Shown here: positions 33,493 to 41,915 of the stretch, in pieces | Layout: every line of letters begins with the position of its first letter | Numbering within the stretch: the first letter of the stretch is position 1 | Program-made: the position numbers and the translations under genes | Assembly: GCA_005878485.1 (NCBI GenBank) | Contig: VBMG01000038.1 | Coordinates: forward strand, 1 to 49,609 | DNA length: 49,609 nucleotides | Origin: Methanobacteriota archaeon | Lineage (GTDB): Archaea; Thermoplasmatota; Thermoplasmata; RBG-16-68-12 | Direction of reading: 5' to 3' | Notes under the pieces: model-generated | Seen by the model: the letters and a program-made list of their open reading frames with translations, nothing else | Told to the model about the DNA's origin: nothing | Databases searched by the model: none

Positions 33493-34635
33493 CTAGACGG
33501 GCTGAATCGGATGCAGCTTCGACGTACGGTATCCAATGACCACGAAGAGATACTCCTTCGCCGAGAACTCCGCATCGAGCGAGGGGTCGCCGGTATCGAC
33601 GCGGAGGACCGGAGTCGTCTCGAGCTTCGCGGGCGTCGCGACGACGATGACATTCTTCGTCCCAATCCGTCGGATGACATCGGGGCTCGCCTGGAGATTT
33701 CCGCGGCCGAGGATAAACCCCTGCGCTCCGACCGGACTCAGGACGAGCTTCGCATCCCGGTGCCGGTCCAGGATCGCGAGGATCCGTTTCTCGTTCAGAT
33801 CCCTTTCAATCGTTTTGCCTGCGAGGACGGCATCGATTCCCAGCAAGGTCTTTTCGAGCCGAAGCGCGGAGGCGATCCCGTGAATCGTGGAGCCGGGTCC
33901 CAGCAGGAAGAGTGTCTCGGGACTCTCTTCGAAGAGCTCCGAGAAGTGCATCGCGAGTTCGGTGCGGATGGCATCCTCCGTCACCTCGGCAACCATCATC
34001 TTCCCCGCCTGGACGAGGTGCGGTTCCGCCAGGGTGTTCGCCGTCATGAACAGTCGAATTCGCCACTCGCCCTTGCGATATGCCTCTTCGTCCAGGTCGA
34101 GGACCTCTCCGGGAGCAATCCGGAGTTGGCCGCGGACGTATGCGATCAGCAGGTTGGCCGCGGCGATCGGAGAGACCGCGAAGACCCCCGAGTGCATCTT
34201 GACGCCCGCGGGGATGCCGAGGATCGGAACCCGGTCCCTGGTCGCTCCCGCGACGTCCCGCGCGGTCCCGTCGCCGCCACAGAACAGGAGGAGTTCGGCC
34301 CCCCGACCGACCATCGCTTCCACTCCGTGGAGCGTGTCGCTCGCGGTCGTCTGCTTCCCGGGAGTGTAGACGACCTCAACCGCGGCCTCTGGGACGCCGG
34401 CCGCCCGAAGTGACTCGTATCCCATCGGGCCCCCACACGTGAGCCACTCCACTCGAAGGCTCGGATCGCCCTTCGCGACTCCCAAGAACGCTGCCGCAAA
34501 AACAGTTGCGCGGGGTCCGGCGACGGGCTCCGCGCCTTGTGCGCGGGCTTCGTCCGCGACCCCGTCCGTCCCTTTCAACCCGACCCTGCCGCCCATCCCG
34601 GCGACCGGGTTCACGACGAATCCGATGCGTCGCAC
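33493..34635 (-). CDS. ATP/polyphosphate-NAD kinase-like protein (COG3199 type)
   Basis: A 380-residue protein with the NAD-kinase/diacylglycerol-kinase fold. It starts with GFVVNPVAGMGGRVGLKGTDG, as is usual for this archaeal group (first 21 residues quoted in part: GFVVNPVAGMGG and VGLKGTDG), and contains the GGDGTARDV nucleotide motif, GIPAGVKMHSGVFAVSP (G-I-P-x-G-x-K-M-x-S), and the C-terminal TPVGAQGFILGRGNQ-like stretch, here SPVGAQGFILGRGN. It probably makes NADP+ from NAD+. The start is GTG 34635, because upstream codons run into the prenyltransferase gene. It belongs to a leftward group UbiA, NADK, tdh, kbl. Confidence 0.83.
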   Translation of the reverse strand: MRRIGFVVNPVAGMGGRVGLKGTDGVADEARAQGAEPVAGPRATVFAAAFLGVAKGDPSLRVEWLTCGGPMGYESLRAAGVPEAAVEVVYTPGKQTTASDTLHGVEAMVGRGAELLLFCGGDGTARDVAGATRDRVPILGIPAGVKMHSGVFAVSPIAAANLLIAYVRGQLRIAPGEVLDLDEEAYRKGEWRIRLFMTANTLAEPHLVQAGKMMVAEVTEDAIRTELAMHFSELFEESPETLFLLGPGSTIHGIASALRLEKTLLGIDAVLAGKTIERDLNEKRILAILDRHRDAKLVLSPVGAQGFILGRGNLQASPDVIRRIGTKNVIVVATPAKLETTPVLRVDTGDPSLDAEFSAKEYLFVVIGYRTSKLHPIQPV

Positions 34636-34699
34636 GCGGGTCGAGACCCCAGCCGGCGTATTTGCGCCTTCCGCGAGCCCGTTCGCGACCGACGTGGGC

Positions 34700-35743
34700 C
34701 TATCTCTGCACGGAGGGGCCTTTGCGCCATGCGCGGCCGAGTTCTGCGGGAGGCGACACGACTGCGAGGTGCAGCAGGTAGCCCGCGACTGCAATCGGGA
34801 GGAGTGGCCAGAGGGGCGGGGCGAGGCCGACCGCCGTCGCCAGGCCCGCGGCAATTCCCAGCTGGATGACCTGAAGCTCGCCCCGCGTCACGGATTTCAG
34901 ATCCCTCGGGTCGATACGAAGGTGAATCCACACCGCCGGGACGGTAAGAGCGGACCCTAACAGGAAGGCCGGATGGACGAGAACACCGAGCAAGCCGTAG
35001 ACGAGCGCCGCGATGGAAGCCATCCCCGCGGCGTAGCGCTTCGACCAGGCGTACCCGAATGCGACGACCGTCGTGCGCTTCGGCGGCTTGGCGGTCGCAT
35101 CCATGGGAGCGTCGAGGTAGTGGTGAACCATGAGCATCGCGGTGCACACGAGCGCGTGGGCGGAAAGGGCTAAGACGGCAACGGCCGAGAGGGACAGGGT
35201 TTGGATCGCGTACGCCCCGAGGCCGGAGAGCAGCACACCCGGGAACCCACCGAACCACTCGCCGGCAAGCGGTCGGTACGAGGTCGCAATCGGCGGGATC
35301 GTGTAGGCGAGGCCGAGCGCGTATCCGCCAATGATCAAGAGGGCGAGCCACGGGGCCCGAGCCAGGACCACCCAGGCCGTCAGCGCAGCCACGCCCGCGG
35401 TCGACACCCCGAAGATCCACCACAGATCCCGCTCTTCGAGGAGGTCGAGGTTCCGGACCCGGCTCCCGCCCGAGAGGGCGCGTCCACCGTTCACGCGGTC
35501 CGTCCCGCTCCGCCAATCGTAGATCTCGTTGATTGCGTGGGTCACCCAGCCTTGGATCAAGCCGCCGAGGGCGAGCGCGACGGCGAACCATATCGGGTTG
35601 AAGGTCCCGGAGGAGCCGAAGGCCACGCCGGTCCCGAGGGCGACCGCGGTGTAGGACCACAGAAGGACGGGGATGAGGCGGAACTCGAGGAACCATCCCT
35701 TCGCCCGTCGAGCCCACTCGAGCCGACGGGGGACGGTCGCCAC
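34700..35743 (-). CDS. UbiA-family prenyltransferase (MenA-like)
   Basis: A 347-residue integral membrane prenyltransferase with about eight or nine helices. The first Asp-rich motif is NEIYDWRSGTDRVNGG, close to the N-D/E-x-x-D-x-x-x-G-T-D pattern of MenA; the second conserved region is DAPMDATAKPPKRTTVVAFG (D-x-x-x-D-x-x-x-P/K). It would attach a polyprenyl chain to an aromatic or lipid acceptor; menaquinone, haem or lipid routes cannot be separated here. The start is GTG 35743 (ATVPRRLEW), about 25-30 nt from an AT-rich TATA region. It diverges from a winged-helix regulator across a short palindrome. Confidence 0.85.
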   Translation of the reverse strand: MATVPRRLEWARRAKGWFLEFRLIPVLLWSYTAVALGTGVAFGSSGTFNPIWFAVALALGGLIQGWVTHAINEIYDWRSGTDRVNGGRALSGGSRVRNLDLLEERDLWWIFGVSTAGVAALTAWVVLARAPWLALLIIGGYALGLAYTIPPIATSYRPLAGEWFGGFPGVLLSGLGAYAIQTLSLSAVAVLALSAHALVCTAMLMVHHYLDAPMDATAKPPKRTTVVAFGYAWSKRYAAGMASIAALVYGLLGVLVHPAFLLGSALTVPAVWIHLRIDPRDLKSVTRGELQVIQLGIAAGLATAVGLAPPLWPLLPIAVAGYLLHLAVVSPPAELGRAWRKGPSVQR

Positions 35744-35750
35744 AAGTTTG

Positions 35751-35771
35751 ACTATTGCGATAGTAATATTA
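35751..35771. promoter_or_regulatory. Palindrome and shared TATA region between UbiA and wHTH genes
   Basis: ACTATTGCGATAGT at 35751-35764 has 5-bp inverted arms (ACTAT/ATAGT) and abuts AGTAATATTA (35762-35771). AATATTA gives a TATA element for the rightward gene (start ATG 35796) and, on the other strand, for the leftward prenyltransferase. The position between two divergent starts suggests an operator, possibly for the adjacent winged-helix protein. Confidence 0.5.
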
Positions 35772-35795
35772 GAAGCTTCGGGGATGCGGTGTCCG

Positions 35796-36143
35796 ATGGG
35801 TGTCCCGCAACCTAAATTATCGGAGGACGGATGGGGCCGTCGTTTCATGGACAAGCGGTTGTGGTACCTCATCGCGGGGACGCGCGGCGGCATCAACCGC
35901 GCGCGGATCCTGTGGACACTCCACGACCGCCCGTACAACGCGAACGACCTGGCCACCCGACTCGCACTGGACTACAAGACGGTTCGCCATCACCTTGACG
36001 TGCTCCGCGAGAACGACTGTGTCATGACCCTGGGGAACGAGGGCTACGGCACCCTGTACTCCTTGTCCCCGCGGCTCCAAGTCCATTTCGAGGATTTCCT
36101 CGAAATCTGGCGTCGGATCGAGTCGCGGGTGGGGGAAAAATAG
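35796..36143 (+). CDS. Winged helix-turn-helix transcriptional regulator
   Basis: A 115-residue regulator of the ArsR-like archaeal type. The wHTH covers about residues 25-90: ILWTLHDRPYNANDLATRLA, then LDYKTVRHHLDVLRENDCV (recognition helix) and the wing LGNEGYGTLYSLSPRL. The start ATG 35796 sits about 28 nt from the TATA element; ATG 35784 and 35847 are alternatives. Downstream lies a 3-TM protein gene on the same strand, an arrangement seen repeatedly in archaea. It may repress the divergent promoter through the palindrome at 35751. Confidence 0.82.
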   Translation: MGVPQPKLSEDGWGRRFMDKRLWYLIAGTRGGINRARILWTLHDRPYNANDLATRLALDYKTVRHHLDVLRENDCVMTLGNEGYGTLYSLSPRLQVHFEDFLEIWRRIESRVGEK

Positions 36144-36176
36144 ATATGGGCCGGACCCGCGTCTCGCGGTGATAGC

Positions 36177-36470
36177 TTGCCGATTGGCACGTTGTGGATG
36201 ATCGACCTCGGACTCGCGGTAGCCAGCATCGCGCTGCTTCTCGGTCTCCTGTACATCTACGTCGGGAACTACCGCAGCCTGCGGTCTCCGTTTTCGATCG
36301 GCCTCATCGTCTTCGCTACGCTGTTCCTGCTCGAGAATCTCGCGGCGATGTACTTCTACGTCGCGATGAACGACAGCAACATCGGTGCGTCCGTCGCGGT
36401 TCCGATGTTCGTCCTCAATGCGGCGGAGCTCGTGGGCTTCGCGACGCTCTTCTTCGTATCGTGGCGTTGA
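36177..36470 (+). CDS. Small three-helix membrane protein
   Basis: A 97-residue protein from TTG 36177 (or 90 from ATG 36198). It has three hydrophobic helices: about 8-28 (IDLGLAVASIALLLGLLYIY), about 39-63, and about 74-95, linked by short loops (VGNYRSLRSP and NDSNIG). No charged catalytic motif is present. A TATA-like AAAAATAGATA at 36136-36146 lies between it and the wHTH gene, so it may have its own promoter. It probably works with the adjacent regulator, but the function is unknown. Confidence 0.72.
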   Translation: MPIGTLWMIDLGLAVASIALLLGLLYIYVGNYRSLRSPFSIGLIVFATLFLLENLAAMYFYVAMNDSNIGASVAVPMFVLNAAELVGFATLFFVSWR

Positions 36471-36527
36471 ACCCGGCAGCGGTGCGGTCAAATACGGCGG
36501 CCCCGTTTGCGGTCGCGGAGAAGGCCG

Positions 36528-37466
36528 TTGCTGAATTACCGCCCCATGGGCAAGACCGAACTCGAGGTGTCCGAGATCGGCTTCGGCGTCTGGACGCTCG
36601 CCTCGGGCCATTGGGGGACTTTCACGGACGATCAAGCCGTCGACCTGCTCCGCAAAGCGTACGACGCCGGGATCAATTATTTCGATGTCGCGCCGACGGA
36701 TGGGAACGGGCGCGGGGAGCGGTTGCTCGGCCAAGCCTTCGGTGACAAGCGCGAGCTCGTGATCATCTCGAGCAAAACGGGACGCTCCGAAACGGGAGCG
36801 GACTTCTCGCCGACGTCGATTCGCAAGACGTTGGACGGGACCCTCGAGCGACTCGGATCGTCGTATGTGGACGCGCTGCAGTTGCATTACCCCGACGCCC
36901 CGACGGTCGCGAACCCCGCGGTCTGGCAGACCCTTGAGGACTTGAAGGGAGAGGGCAAGATCCGGTATTACGGGATCGCCCTCGGTCCTGGGCCGGGCGG
37001 TCTCGAAGAGGGACGCGCTGCGATGCGGAAGCACGATCTCGGCTGCATCCAGACTTACTACAACTTGCTCGAGGAGGAGCCGGGACGGAAGTTCTTCCCC
37101 GTGGCCCTGGAGATCGCCCAAGGCATGGTCATCCGGGCGCCCCATGCCGGCGGGGTGCTCGAATCCGATGCCAACGCAGTGAAATTCCCCGCGGACGGCG
37201 ACCTTCGGACGAAGGATGGGACGTGGATTGAGCGCGCGCGGAGGCAGGCGGCGAATCTCAATTGGATTTACGAAGGGAAGGGAATGACGCTGTCCCAGGC
37301 CGCGCTCAAATTCATCCTCTCGGAGGAGACCGTGGCCTCCGTCCTCCCGAACATCTATCGCGAGGAACACTTGTCCGAGTATGCCGCCGTCTCCGATTTC
37401 GAGTCGTTCTCCCAGGTAGAACTCGGCGAAATTGCGGAGCAGTTCCGGAAAGGGTTCGGCGTCTGA
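36528..37466 (+). CDS. Aldo/keto reductase-family protein with altered catalytic Tyr
   Basis: A 312-residue AKR-fold protein. It retains the N-terminal MGKTELEVSEIGFGVWTL, the tetrad Asp (D53 in NYFDVAP), Lys (K83 in IISSKTG) and His (H120 in ALQLHYPD), and the GIALGP and C-terminal NADP-binding region (LSEETVASVLPNIYREEHLSEY by position about 263-284). At the place of the catalytic Tyr (normally in a YG motif) it has Asp (D58 in PTDGNGRGERLLG). Activity may therefore be changed or lost. TTG 36528 follows a TATA box (36489-36496). Confidence 0.85.
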   Translation: MLNYRPMGKTELEVSEIGFGVWTLASGHWGTFTDDQAVDLLRKAYDAGINYFDVAPTDGNGRGERLLGQAFGDKRELVIISSKTGRSETGADFSPTSIRKTLDGTLERLGSSYVDALQLHYPDAPTVANPAVWQTLEDLKGEGKIRYYGIALGPGPGGLEEGRAAMRKHDLGCIQTYYNLLEEEPGRKFFPVALEIAQGMVIRAPHAGGVLESDANAVKFPADGDLRTKDGTWIERARRQAANLNWIYEGKGMTLSQAALKFILSEETVASVLPNIYREEHLSEYAAVSDFESFSQVELGEIAEQFRKGFGV

Positions 37467-37475
37467 GGGCGGCGA

Positions 37476-38039
37476 ATGATCCTGGGCTATGTGGACTCGG
37501 AGGACCGCATGTACGACTTGAACTTCGCAACCCTCCGACTCCGCGTCCGCGTCGAGCAGCCCGCGCCGAAGGAACGGGCCAGGGTCACCTTTTCCCAGGT
37601 GGCGGGCGCCGGTGCGGCTTCATACCGCGTTCTCGACGAGTCCGATGCGACCGCCGAGGCGTCGATGGATCACGACGGGAAGCGCGTGCCCCTATTGCGG
37701 CCCGTCGAAGGACACTTGTATCGCCACGAGGCCGGTCTCTTGTTTTTTGCCGAACCGCCTCAGAGAGATCCGGAAGATCCCGGGTTCTACCTCGTCAAGT
37801 TGCGCGCGATGCCGAGCGCGGTCCGGTTCTTGTTCGAGGCGCAACAGGGTCGCGAGATGATCTCGATTGCTCGGGATGAGAGCCTGCTAGTGGAGGACGA
37901 GGCGGACGGGAGAACCGTCTATGTCAGCGCGGCCAGTGTGGCCCTACCCAAGGAAAAAATCGCGTACGCAATCCAGTTGCGTCCCGCGGCTCGCGTCAAA
38001 CGGCTCATGACGGACCTCGTGCCGTCGGCCCCTCCATGA
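37476..38039 (+). CDS. Hypothetical protein
   Basis: A 187-residue soluble protein starting 9 nt after the aldo/keto reductase gene and probably co-transcribed. It has alternating beta-strand-like segments (LNFATLRLRVRVEQPAP, RARVTFSQVAG, LLFFAEPPQ, FYLVKLRAMPSAVRFLFE) and ends in a basic helix. No membrane helix, metal motif or catalytic signature is evident. No family recognised. Confidence 0.7.
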   Translation: MILGYVDSEDRMYDLNFATLRLRVRVEQPAPKERARVTFSQVAGAGAASYRVLDESDATAEASMDHDGKRVPLLRPVEGHLYRHEAGLLFFAEPPQRDPEDPGFYLVKLRAMPSAVRFLFEAQQGREMISIARDESLLVEDEADGRTVYVSAASVALPKEKIAYAIQLRPAARVKRLMTDLVPSAPP

Positions 38040-38085
38040 CGAAACACTTATTACGACTCCGCGGCTTCGCCCGCTGAGGTCCGAC

Positions 38086-38226
38086 ATGTCCTACGATGTT
38101 GCGGGTCTGGGTCTCGGCGGCGAGAAGAAGAAGGGCAAGCGGAAGATGTACCTGTACGTCGCGATTGGCGTCGTGGTCATCGTCGTCGTCATCGTGGCCG
38201 CCTGGTGGGCGATGACTCCGCATTGA
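38086..38226 (+). CDS. 46-residue single-pass membrane protein
   Basis: ATG 38086 opens a 46-codon frame. A short glycine-rich N-terminus (MSYDVAGLGLGGE) is followed by a lysine-rich patch (KKKGKRK) and one strong transmembrane helix (YLYVAIGVVVIVVVIVAAWW), ending in AMTPH. Positive-inside topology predicts a cytosolic N-terminus. A TATA box ACTTATTA (38046-38053) lies about 36 nt upstream, and the wobble positions are GC-rich like neighbouring genes. Similar tiny proteins can be subunits of membrane complexes; no family is recognised. Confidence 0.65.
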   Translation: MSYDVAGLGLGGEKKKGKRKMYLYVAIGVVVIVVVIVAAWWAMTPH

Positions 38227-38331
38227 AGGGCCCGATTCGAGCTCTCAAGTTCAAGCCCTCCCGCCGGAAGCGGGAAGTCAGACCCCGTGTGCCCCGCGTT
38301 TTATCGCCATTTTGAGATACAAAGGATAATT

Positions 38332-38374
38332 CTTAAATAGTGCCGACCGTATGCTTCGGCAGTCATCTTTTAAC
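38332..38374 (+). promoter_or_regulatory. Promoter region of psmB, two TATA candidates and a hairpin
   Basis: CTTAAATAGT (38332-38341) and CTTTTAAC (38367-38374) are TATA-like. The second is 27 nt before ATG 38397 and would give a leaderless message; the first would give a roughly 30-nt leader. Between them TGCCGA/TCGGCA (38341-38361) forms a 6-bp hairpin. Confidence 0.45.
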
Positions 38375-38396
38375 CTCCTTTTGAACGGGTGTTGCA

Positions 38397-39038
38397 ATGG
38401 CAACTATTTCCAGGGAAGTCGAGTCCGGCACCACGACGCTCGGGCTCGTCTGCAGAGACGGAGTCGTCCTCGCGGCGGACCGCCGCGCCACTGCGGGCAC
38501 GCTGATCGCCCACAAGCGAACTAAGAAAGTGTACAAACTCGACGACAACATCGGCCTCACGACCGCGGGCTTGGTGGGGGACCTGCAGGTTCTCGCGCGG
38601 TACATCACCGCTGAAGTCGAGCTGTACAAGCTGAAACGAGGCATTCCGATGCCCGTCGAGGCTTGCGCGACCCTGACCGCGAACATCCTCAGCGGAAGCC
38701 GCTTCTACCCATACTGGGTCCAGCTCGTGATCGGCGGCTGGGACCGCGCGGGCGGGCACGTGTTCTCACTCGATGCGGCCGGGGGATCCTTGCCGGACAA
38801 GTTCGTTTCGAGTGGCTCCGGGAGCCCGTACGTGTACGGGGTCCTGGAAGATCATTTCAAGGACGACATGACGCTCGACGAGGGCGCAAACCTCGCGATC
38901 CGCGCCGTGACGGCCGCGATGAAACGCGATGCCGTTTCCGGCGAAGGAATCGACGTGGCCCTCATCTCGAAAGACGGCTTCAAGATGTTCGACGACAAGG
39001 AAGTCGAGAAGCGCAAGGCAAGTATGAAACTGGCCTGA
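38397..39038 (+). CDS. psmB: 20S proteasome beta subunit
   Basis: A 213-residue N-terminal-nucleophile protease subunit. A short propeptide (MATISREVESG) is cleaved before the catalytic Thr in TTTLGLVCRDGVVLAADRRA, which also holds the active-site Asp; the active-site Lys is in HKRTKKVYKLDDNIG. SGSGSPYVYGVLE completes the active site. It forms the inner rings of the proteasome with alpha subunits, which are not in this window. It is followed by the FttA gene, a conserved neighbour in many euryarchaea. Confidence 0.96.
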   Translation: MATISREVESGTTTLGLVCRDGVVLAADRRATAGTLIAHKRTKKVYKLDDNIGLTTAGLVGDLQVLARYITAEVELYKLKRGIPMPVEACATLTANILSGSRFYPYWVQLVIGGWDRAGGHVFSLDAAGGSLPDKFVSSGSGSPYVYGVLEDHFKDDMTLDEGANLAIRAVTAAMKRDAVSGEGIDVALISKDGFKMFDDKEVEKRKASMKLA

Positions 39039-39072
39039 GCCCGCAAGCGGCGTCCGGCCAAAGTGATGTCCG

Positions 39073-40980
39073 ATGACCATCGAGGACATTCTGAACGACG
39101 CGCGCAGCGTCGTGAAGAAAGTGGTCCCTGACCACGTGGAAATCACGCAGGTCGACTTCGAAGGCCCCACGATCGTGATCTACACGAAGAACATGGAGGT
39201 CTTCGCGGAGTCGAACGACTTCGTGCGACAGATCGCCCAGCAGCTCCGGCGCCGGATCGTCGTCCGGCCGGACCCGTCCCTCCTCGCGTCCCAGGAGGAG
39301 GCCGAGAAGGTCATCCGCGAAGTGATTCCGCCGGAAGCCCAGATCACGGGGATCTACTTCGAGACGGAGACCGGCGAGGTCACGATCGAGGCCTTGTCCC
39401 CCGGGATGGTGATCGGCCGCCACGGGTCGATCTTGAACGAGGTCAAGAAGCGGATTGGCTGGGCTCCGAAGGTCGTGCGGACGCCGCCGATCCCCTCGAA
39501 GACGGTCGAGGAAATCCGTCAGTATCTTCGGACGATCAACGACGAGCGCCAGGGGTTCTTGAAGCAGGTCGGCCGACGGTTGGCGCGAGAGGTCCCCGCC
39601 GGGGAGAATTATGTGCGCATCACGGCCTTGGGCGGCTTCCGCCAAGTGGGCCGGTCCGCCGCACTCCTCAGCACCCGAGAATCCAAAGTCCTCATCGACT
39701 GCGGCGTCCTGATCTCCGAAGACAACGGCTCGCCCTACCTGAACGCGCCCGAGGTCACGCCTCTCAGCTCGATCGACGCGCTCGTGATCACGCACGCGCA
39801 CCTCGATCACTCCGGGCTCGTCCCCGCCCTCTTCAAGTACGGATATGAAGGCCCCGTGTACACGACGGCCCCGACACGGGATCTGATGTCGCTCCTCCAA
39901 CTCGATTTCATCAAGGTCGCGATGGGCGAGGCGCGCAAGTCCGCGTATGATTCGAGCCACATCCGAAAGGCGGTCGCGAACACGATCCCCCTCAAGTATG
40001 GCGAAACGACGGACATCGCGCCGGACATGCGCCTCACGTTCCAGAACGCCGGGCACATCCTCGGCTCCTCGGTCGCCCACTTCCACATCGGGGACGGCCT
40101 CTACAACGTCGCGATGTCGGGCGACATCAAGTTCGAGAAGACGTGGCTCTTCAATCCGGCCGTCAACAAGTTCCCGCGGATCGAGACGCTCGTCCTCGAA
40201 TCGACGTACGGGGGCTACCACGACATCCAGCCCTCCCGGCATGAAGCGGCCCAGCAGCTGAAGGAAGTCTCGAAGCGGGTGCTCAGCCGCGGTGGCAAGG
40301 TCCTCATTCCCGTCTTCGCGGTCGGCCGGTCCCAGGAGGTCATGCTCGTCCTCGAGGACGCGATGCGCAACCATCAGATCCCGGAGGTGCCGATCTACTT
40401 GGACGGCATGATCTGGGAGGCGACCGCGATCCACACGGCGTATCCGGAGTATCTGAACAGCCAGCTCCGCACCCAGATCTTCCAGACGGGCGAGAATCCG
40501 TTCCTGTCCCCGATGTTCAAGCGGGTCGAGACCGCGGACATGCGCGCGAACATCATCGACGACGTGGAGCCGTGCATCGTGCTCGCGACGTCCGGCATGA
40601 TGTCGGGCGGTCCCGTCCTCGAGTACTTCAAGGGATGGGCCGACAACCCGCTCCACGCCCTCCTCTTCGTCGGGTTCCAATCCGAAGGCTCCCTGGGCCG
40701 GCGAATCCAGCGGGAGGCCCGGGAGATCACGCTCACGGATCGCGGACAGCCCCTGACATTGCCGATCAAGCTGGACCTCGAGACGATCGACGGATTCTCG
40801 GGCCACTCGGACCGTCTCCAACTGCTGAATTACGTGGGGACGATGGAGCCGAGGCCGGAACGAGTCATCGTGAATCACGGCGAGGAGTTCAAGTGTTCCG
40901 ACCTCGCGTCCGGCCTGTACAAGAAATTCGGTCTCGAGGCGCGGGCCCCGATGAACCTCGAGACGATCCGGCTCAGGTGA
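39073..40980 (+). CDS. fttA: aCPSF1/FttA: KH-domain beta-CASP ribonuclease and transcription termination factor
   Basis: The 635-residue archaeal CPSF73 homologue that cleaves nascent RNA and terminates transcription. Two N-terminal KH-like domains (about 1-65 and 70-140; the second with GMVIGRHGSILNEVKKRIG) precede the metallo-beta-lactamase domain with THAHLDHSG (H-x-H-x-D-H) and the beta-CASP insertion. Later motifs are GHILGSSVAHF, STYGGYH, FAVGRSQEVM, ATSGMMSGGP and GFSGHSDR, followed by IVNHGE. ATG 39073 opens MTIEDILNDARSVV, a conserved start. Confidence 0.97.
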   Translation: MTIEDILNDARSVVKKVVPDHVEITQVDFEGPTIVIYTKNMEVFAESNDFVRQIAQQLRRRIVVRPDPSLLASQEEAEKVIREVIPPEAQITGIYFETETGEVTIEALSPGMVIGRHGSILNEVKKRIGWAPKVVRTPPIPSKTVEEIRQYLRTINDERQGFLKQVGRRLAREVPAGENYVRITALGGFRQVGRSAALLSTRESKVLIDCGVLISEDNGSPYLNAPEVTPLSSIDALVITHAHLDHSGLVPALFKYGYEGPVYTTAPTRDLMSLLQLDFIKVAMGEARKSAYDSSHIRKAVANTIPLKYGETTDIAPDMRLTFQNAGHILGSSVAHFHIGDGLYNVAMSGDIKFEKTWLFNPAVNKFPRIETLVLESTYGGYHDIQPSRHEAAQQLKEVSKRVLSRGGKVLIPVFAVGRSQEVMLVLEDAMRNHQIPEVPIYLDGMIWEATAIHTAYPEYLNSQLRTQIFQTGENPFLSPMFKRVETADMRANIIDDVEPCIVLATSGMMSGGPVLEYFKGWADNPLHALLFVGFQSEGSLGRRIQREAREITLTDRGQPLTLPIKLDLETIDGFSGHSDRLQLLNYVGTMEPRPERVIVNHGEEFKCSDLASGLYKKFGLEARAPMNLETIRLR

Positions 40981-40989
40981 GGTCACTAC

Positions 40990-41490
40990 GTGGCCGCTCC
41001 AGGGCCCGGCGCGGATCCGGGATGGGGGCGTCGCGTTCCGGGAAGCGCCGTCCTCGGGTTCATCTTCCTGTCGGGCGGCCTTTGGCTGGGATCCCTGCTC
41101 GCCTGGGAGGTCGGACAGGCAGAGGTCGTCGTCGTCCTCCTCGCACTCGGCGCTTTCCTGCCCCTGCTCGGGCTCGCCGCCCGTTTGCGAAGCCGACCCC
41201 TTTGGGCCCTGCAGGTGCCCGAGGACGCGCATCGCGTCGCGGGTGTCGTCCGGGCGACGCTCGGGGACCGACCGCCGACCGCGATCACGCCCGCCGAGGC
41301 GGGCCATGGCGGAGTGTTCCGGGGCTGCGACCCGCTCTTCCGAATCGATCAACCCGCGTGCCTCCTCGGCGTTCGCAGATTCCCGGGGGACTCGTCGACA
41401 ACCCTTCTCCTACTGCCCGAATCGAGCGACCGCGAGGCGTTGGACCGGCTCCGAGCGGCCATCGGGCGTCGAGTCTTGCCGCCCGGTTGA
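40990..41490 (+). CDS. Hypothetical membrane protein (two helices)
   Basis: A 166-residue protein from GTG 40990, 9 nt after fttA. It has two adjacent helices (about 20-41 and 43-63; AVLGFIFLSGGLWLGSLLAW and VVVVLLALGAFLPLLGLAAR) and a soluble C-terminal part (about 70-166) with mixed alpha/beta character. A domain with RIDQPACLLGVRRFPG and TTLLLLPESSD may be a small alpha/beta fold. No family recognised. Co-transcription with fttA is likely. Confidence 0.65.
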   Translation: MAAPGPGADPGWGRRVPGSAVLGFIFLSGGLWLGSLLAWEVGQAEVVVVLLALGAFLPLLGLAARLRSRPLWALQVPEDAHRVAGVVRATLGDRPPTAITPAEAGHGGVFRGCDPLFRIDQPACLLGVRRFPGDSSTTLLLLPESSDREALDRLRAAIGRRVLPPG

Positions 41491-41523
41491 CGCCGCGGCC
41501 TTCAGCGAAACGGCCGTGCGCCG

Positions 41524-41817
41524 CTAGCTGGCCATCGAGTCCATCCACGCCTGGAGCGCGTCGTGGGCGGCTTCCAGGTCCACCGCGCGCTCCTCGCCGT
41601 CGTTGTGGATCGTGAACCGCTCGAGGACCATTCGCGCTTCGATCTGTCGGAACTGGAGCCGCAAACACGGCACGTCGAACGGGTTGACCTGCTCGAGCGA
41701 CCACGGCTCGAACGCCACATTCACGCGCTCTCCGTCCGCCTCAACGTAGTACCCGTGGGTCTGGGTGAGGCCCGTCAGGAACCTGGACGCAGGCGCGGAG
41801 ATTTCCCGATTCGACAT
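41524..41817 (-). CDS. Hypothetical protein
   Basis: A 97-residue protein from ATG 41817; GTG 41859, close to a TATA-like CACAAAAGG, would give 111 residues. It reads as a small beta-rich domain (YYVEADGERVNVAFEPW, CLRLQFRQIEARMVLERFTI) followed by a C-terminal helix (AVDLEAAHDALQAWMDSM). No motif is recognised. The promoter region is shared with the divergent OB-fold gene. Confidence 0.55.
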   Translation of the reverse strand: MSNREISAPASRFLTGLTQTHGYYVEADGERVNVAFEPWSLEQVNPFDVPCLRLQFRQIEARMVLERFTIHNDGEERAVDLEAAHDALQAWMDSMAS

Positions 41818-41915
41818 CGTGGATGTGAGCCGGTCCGGGGTGATGAACGGTAGGCACACGACTCCCGAGAGTGTGCGCGGAGCAAACCTTTTGTGTGCAC
41901 CCGCGTTGGACGCGC

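Noticed and set aside
38370-38382. ACCTCCT before psmB as a ribosome-binding site
   Set aside because: It is the complement of a Shine-Dalgarno sequence on the coding strand, so it cannot act as one for psmB.
38980-41352. Minus-strand ORF of 790 codons opposite fttA
   Set aside because: Shadow frame; FttA on the plus strand has all catalytic motifs.
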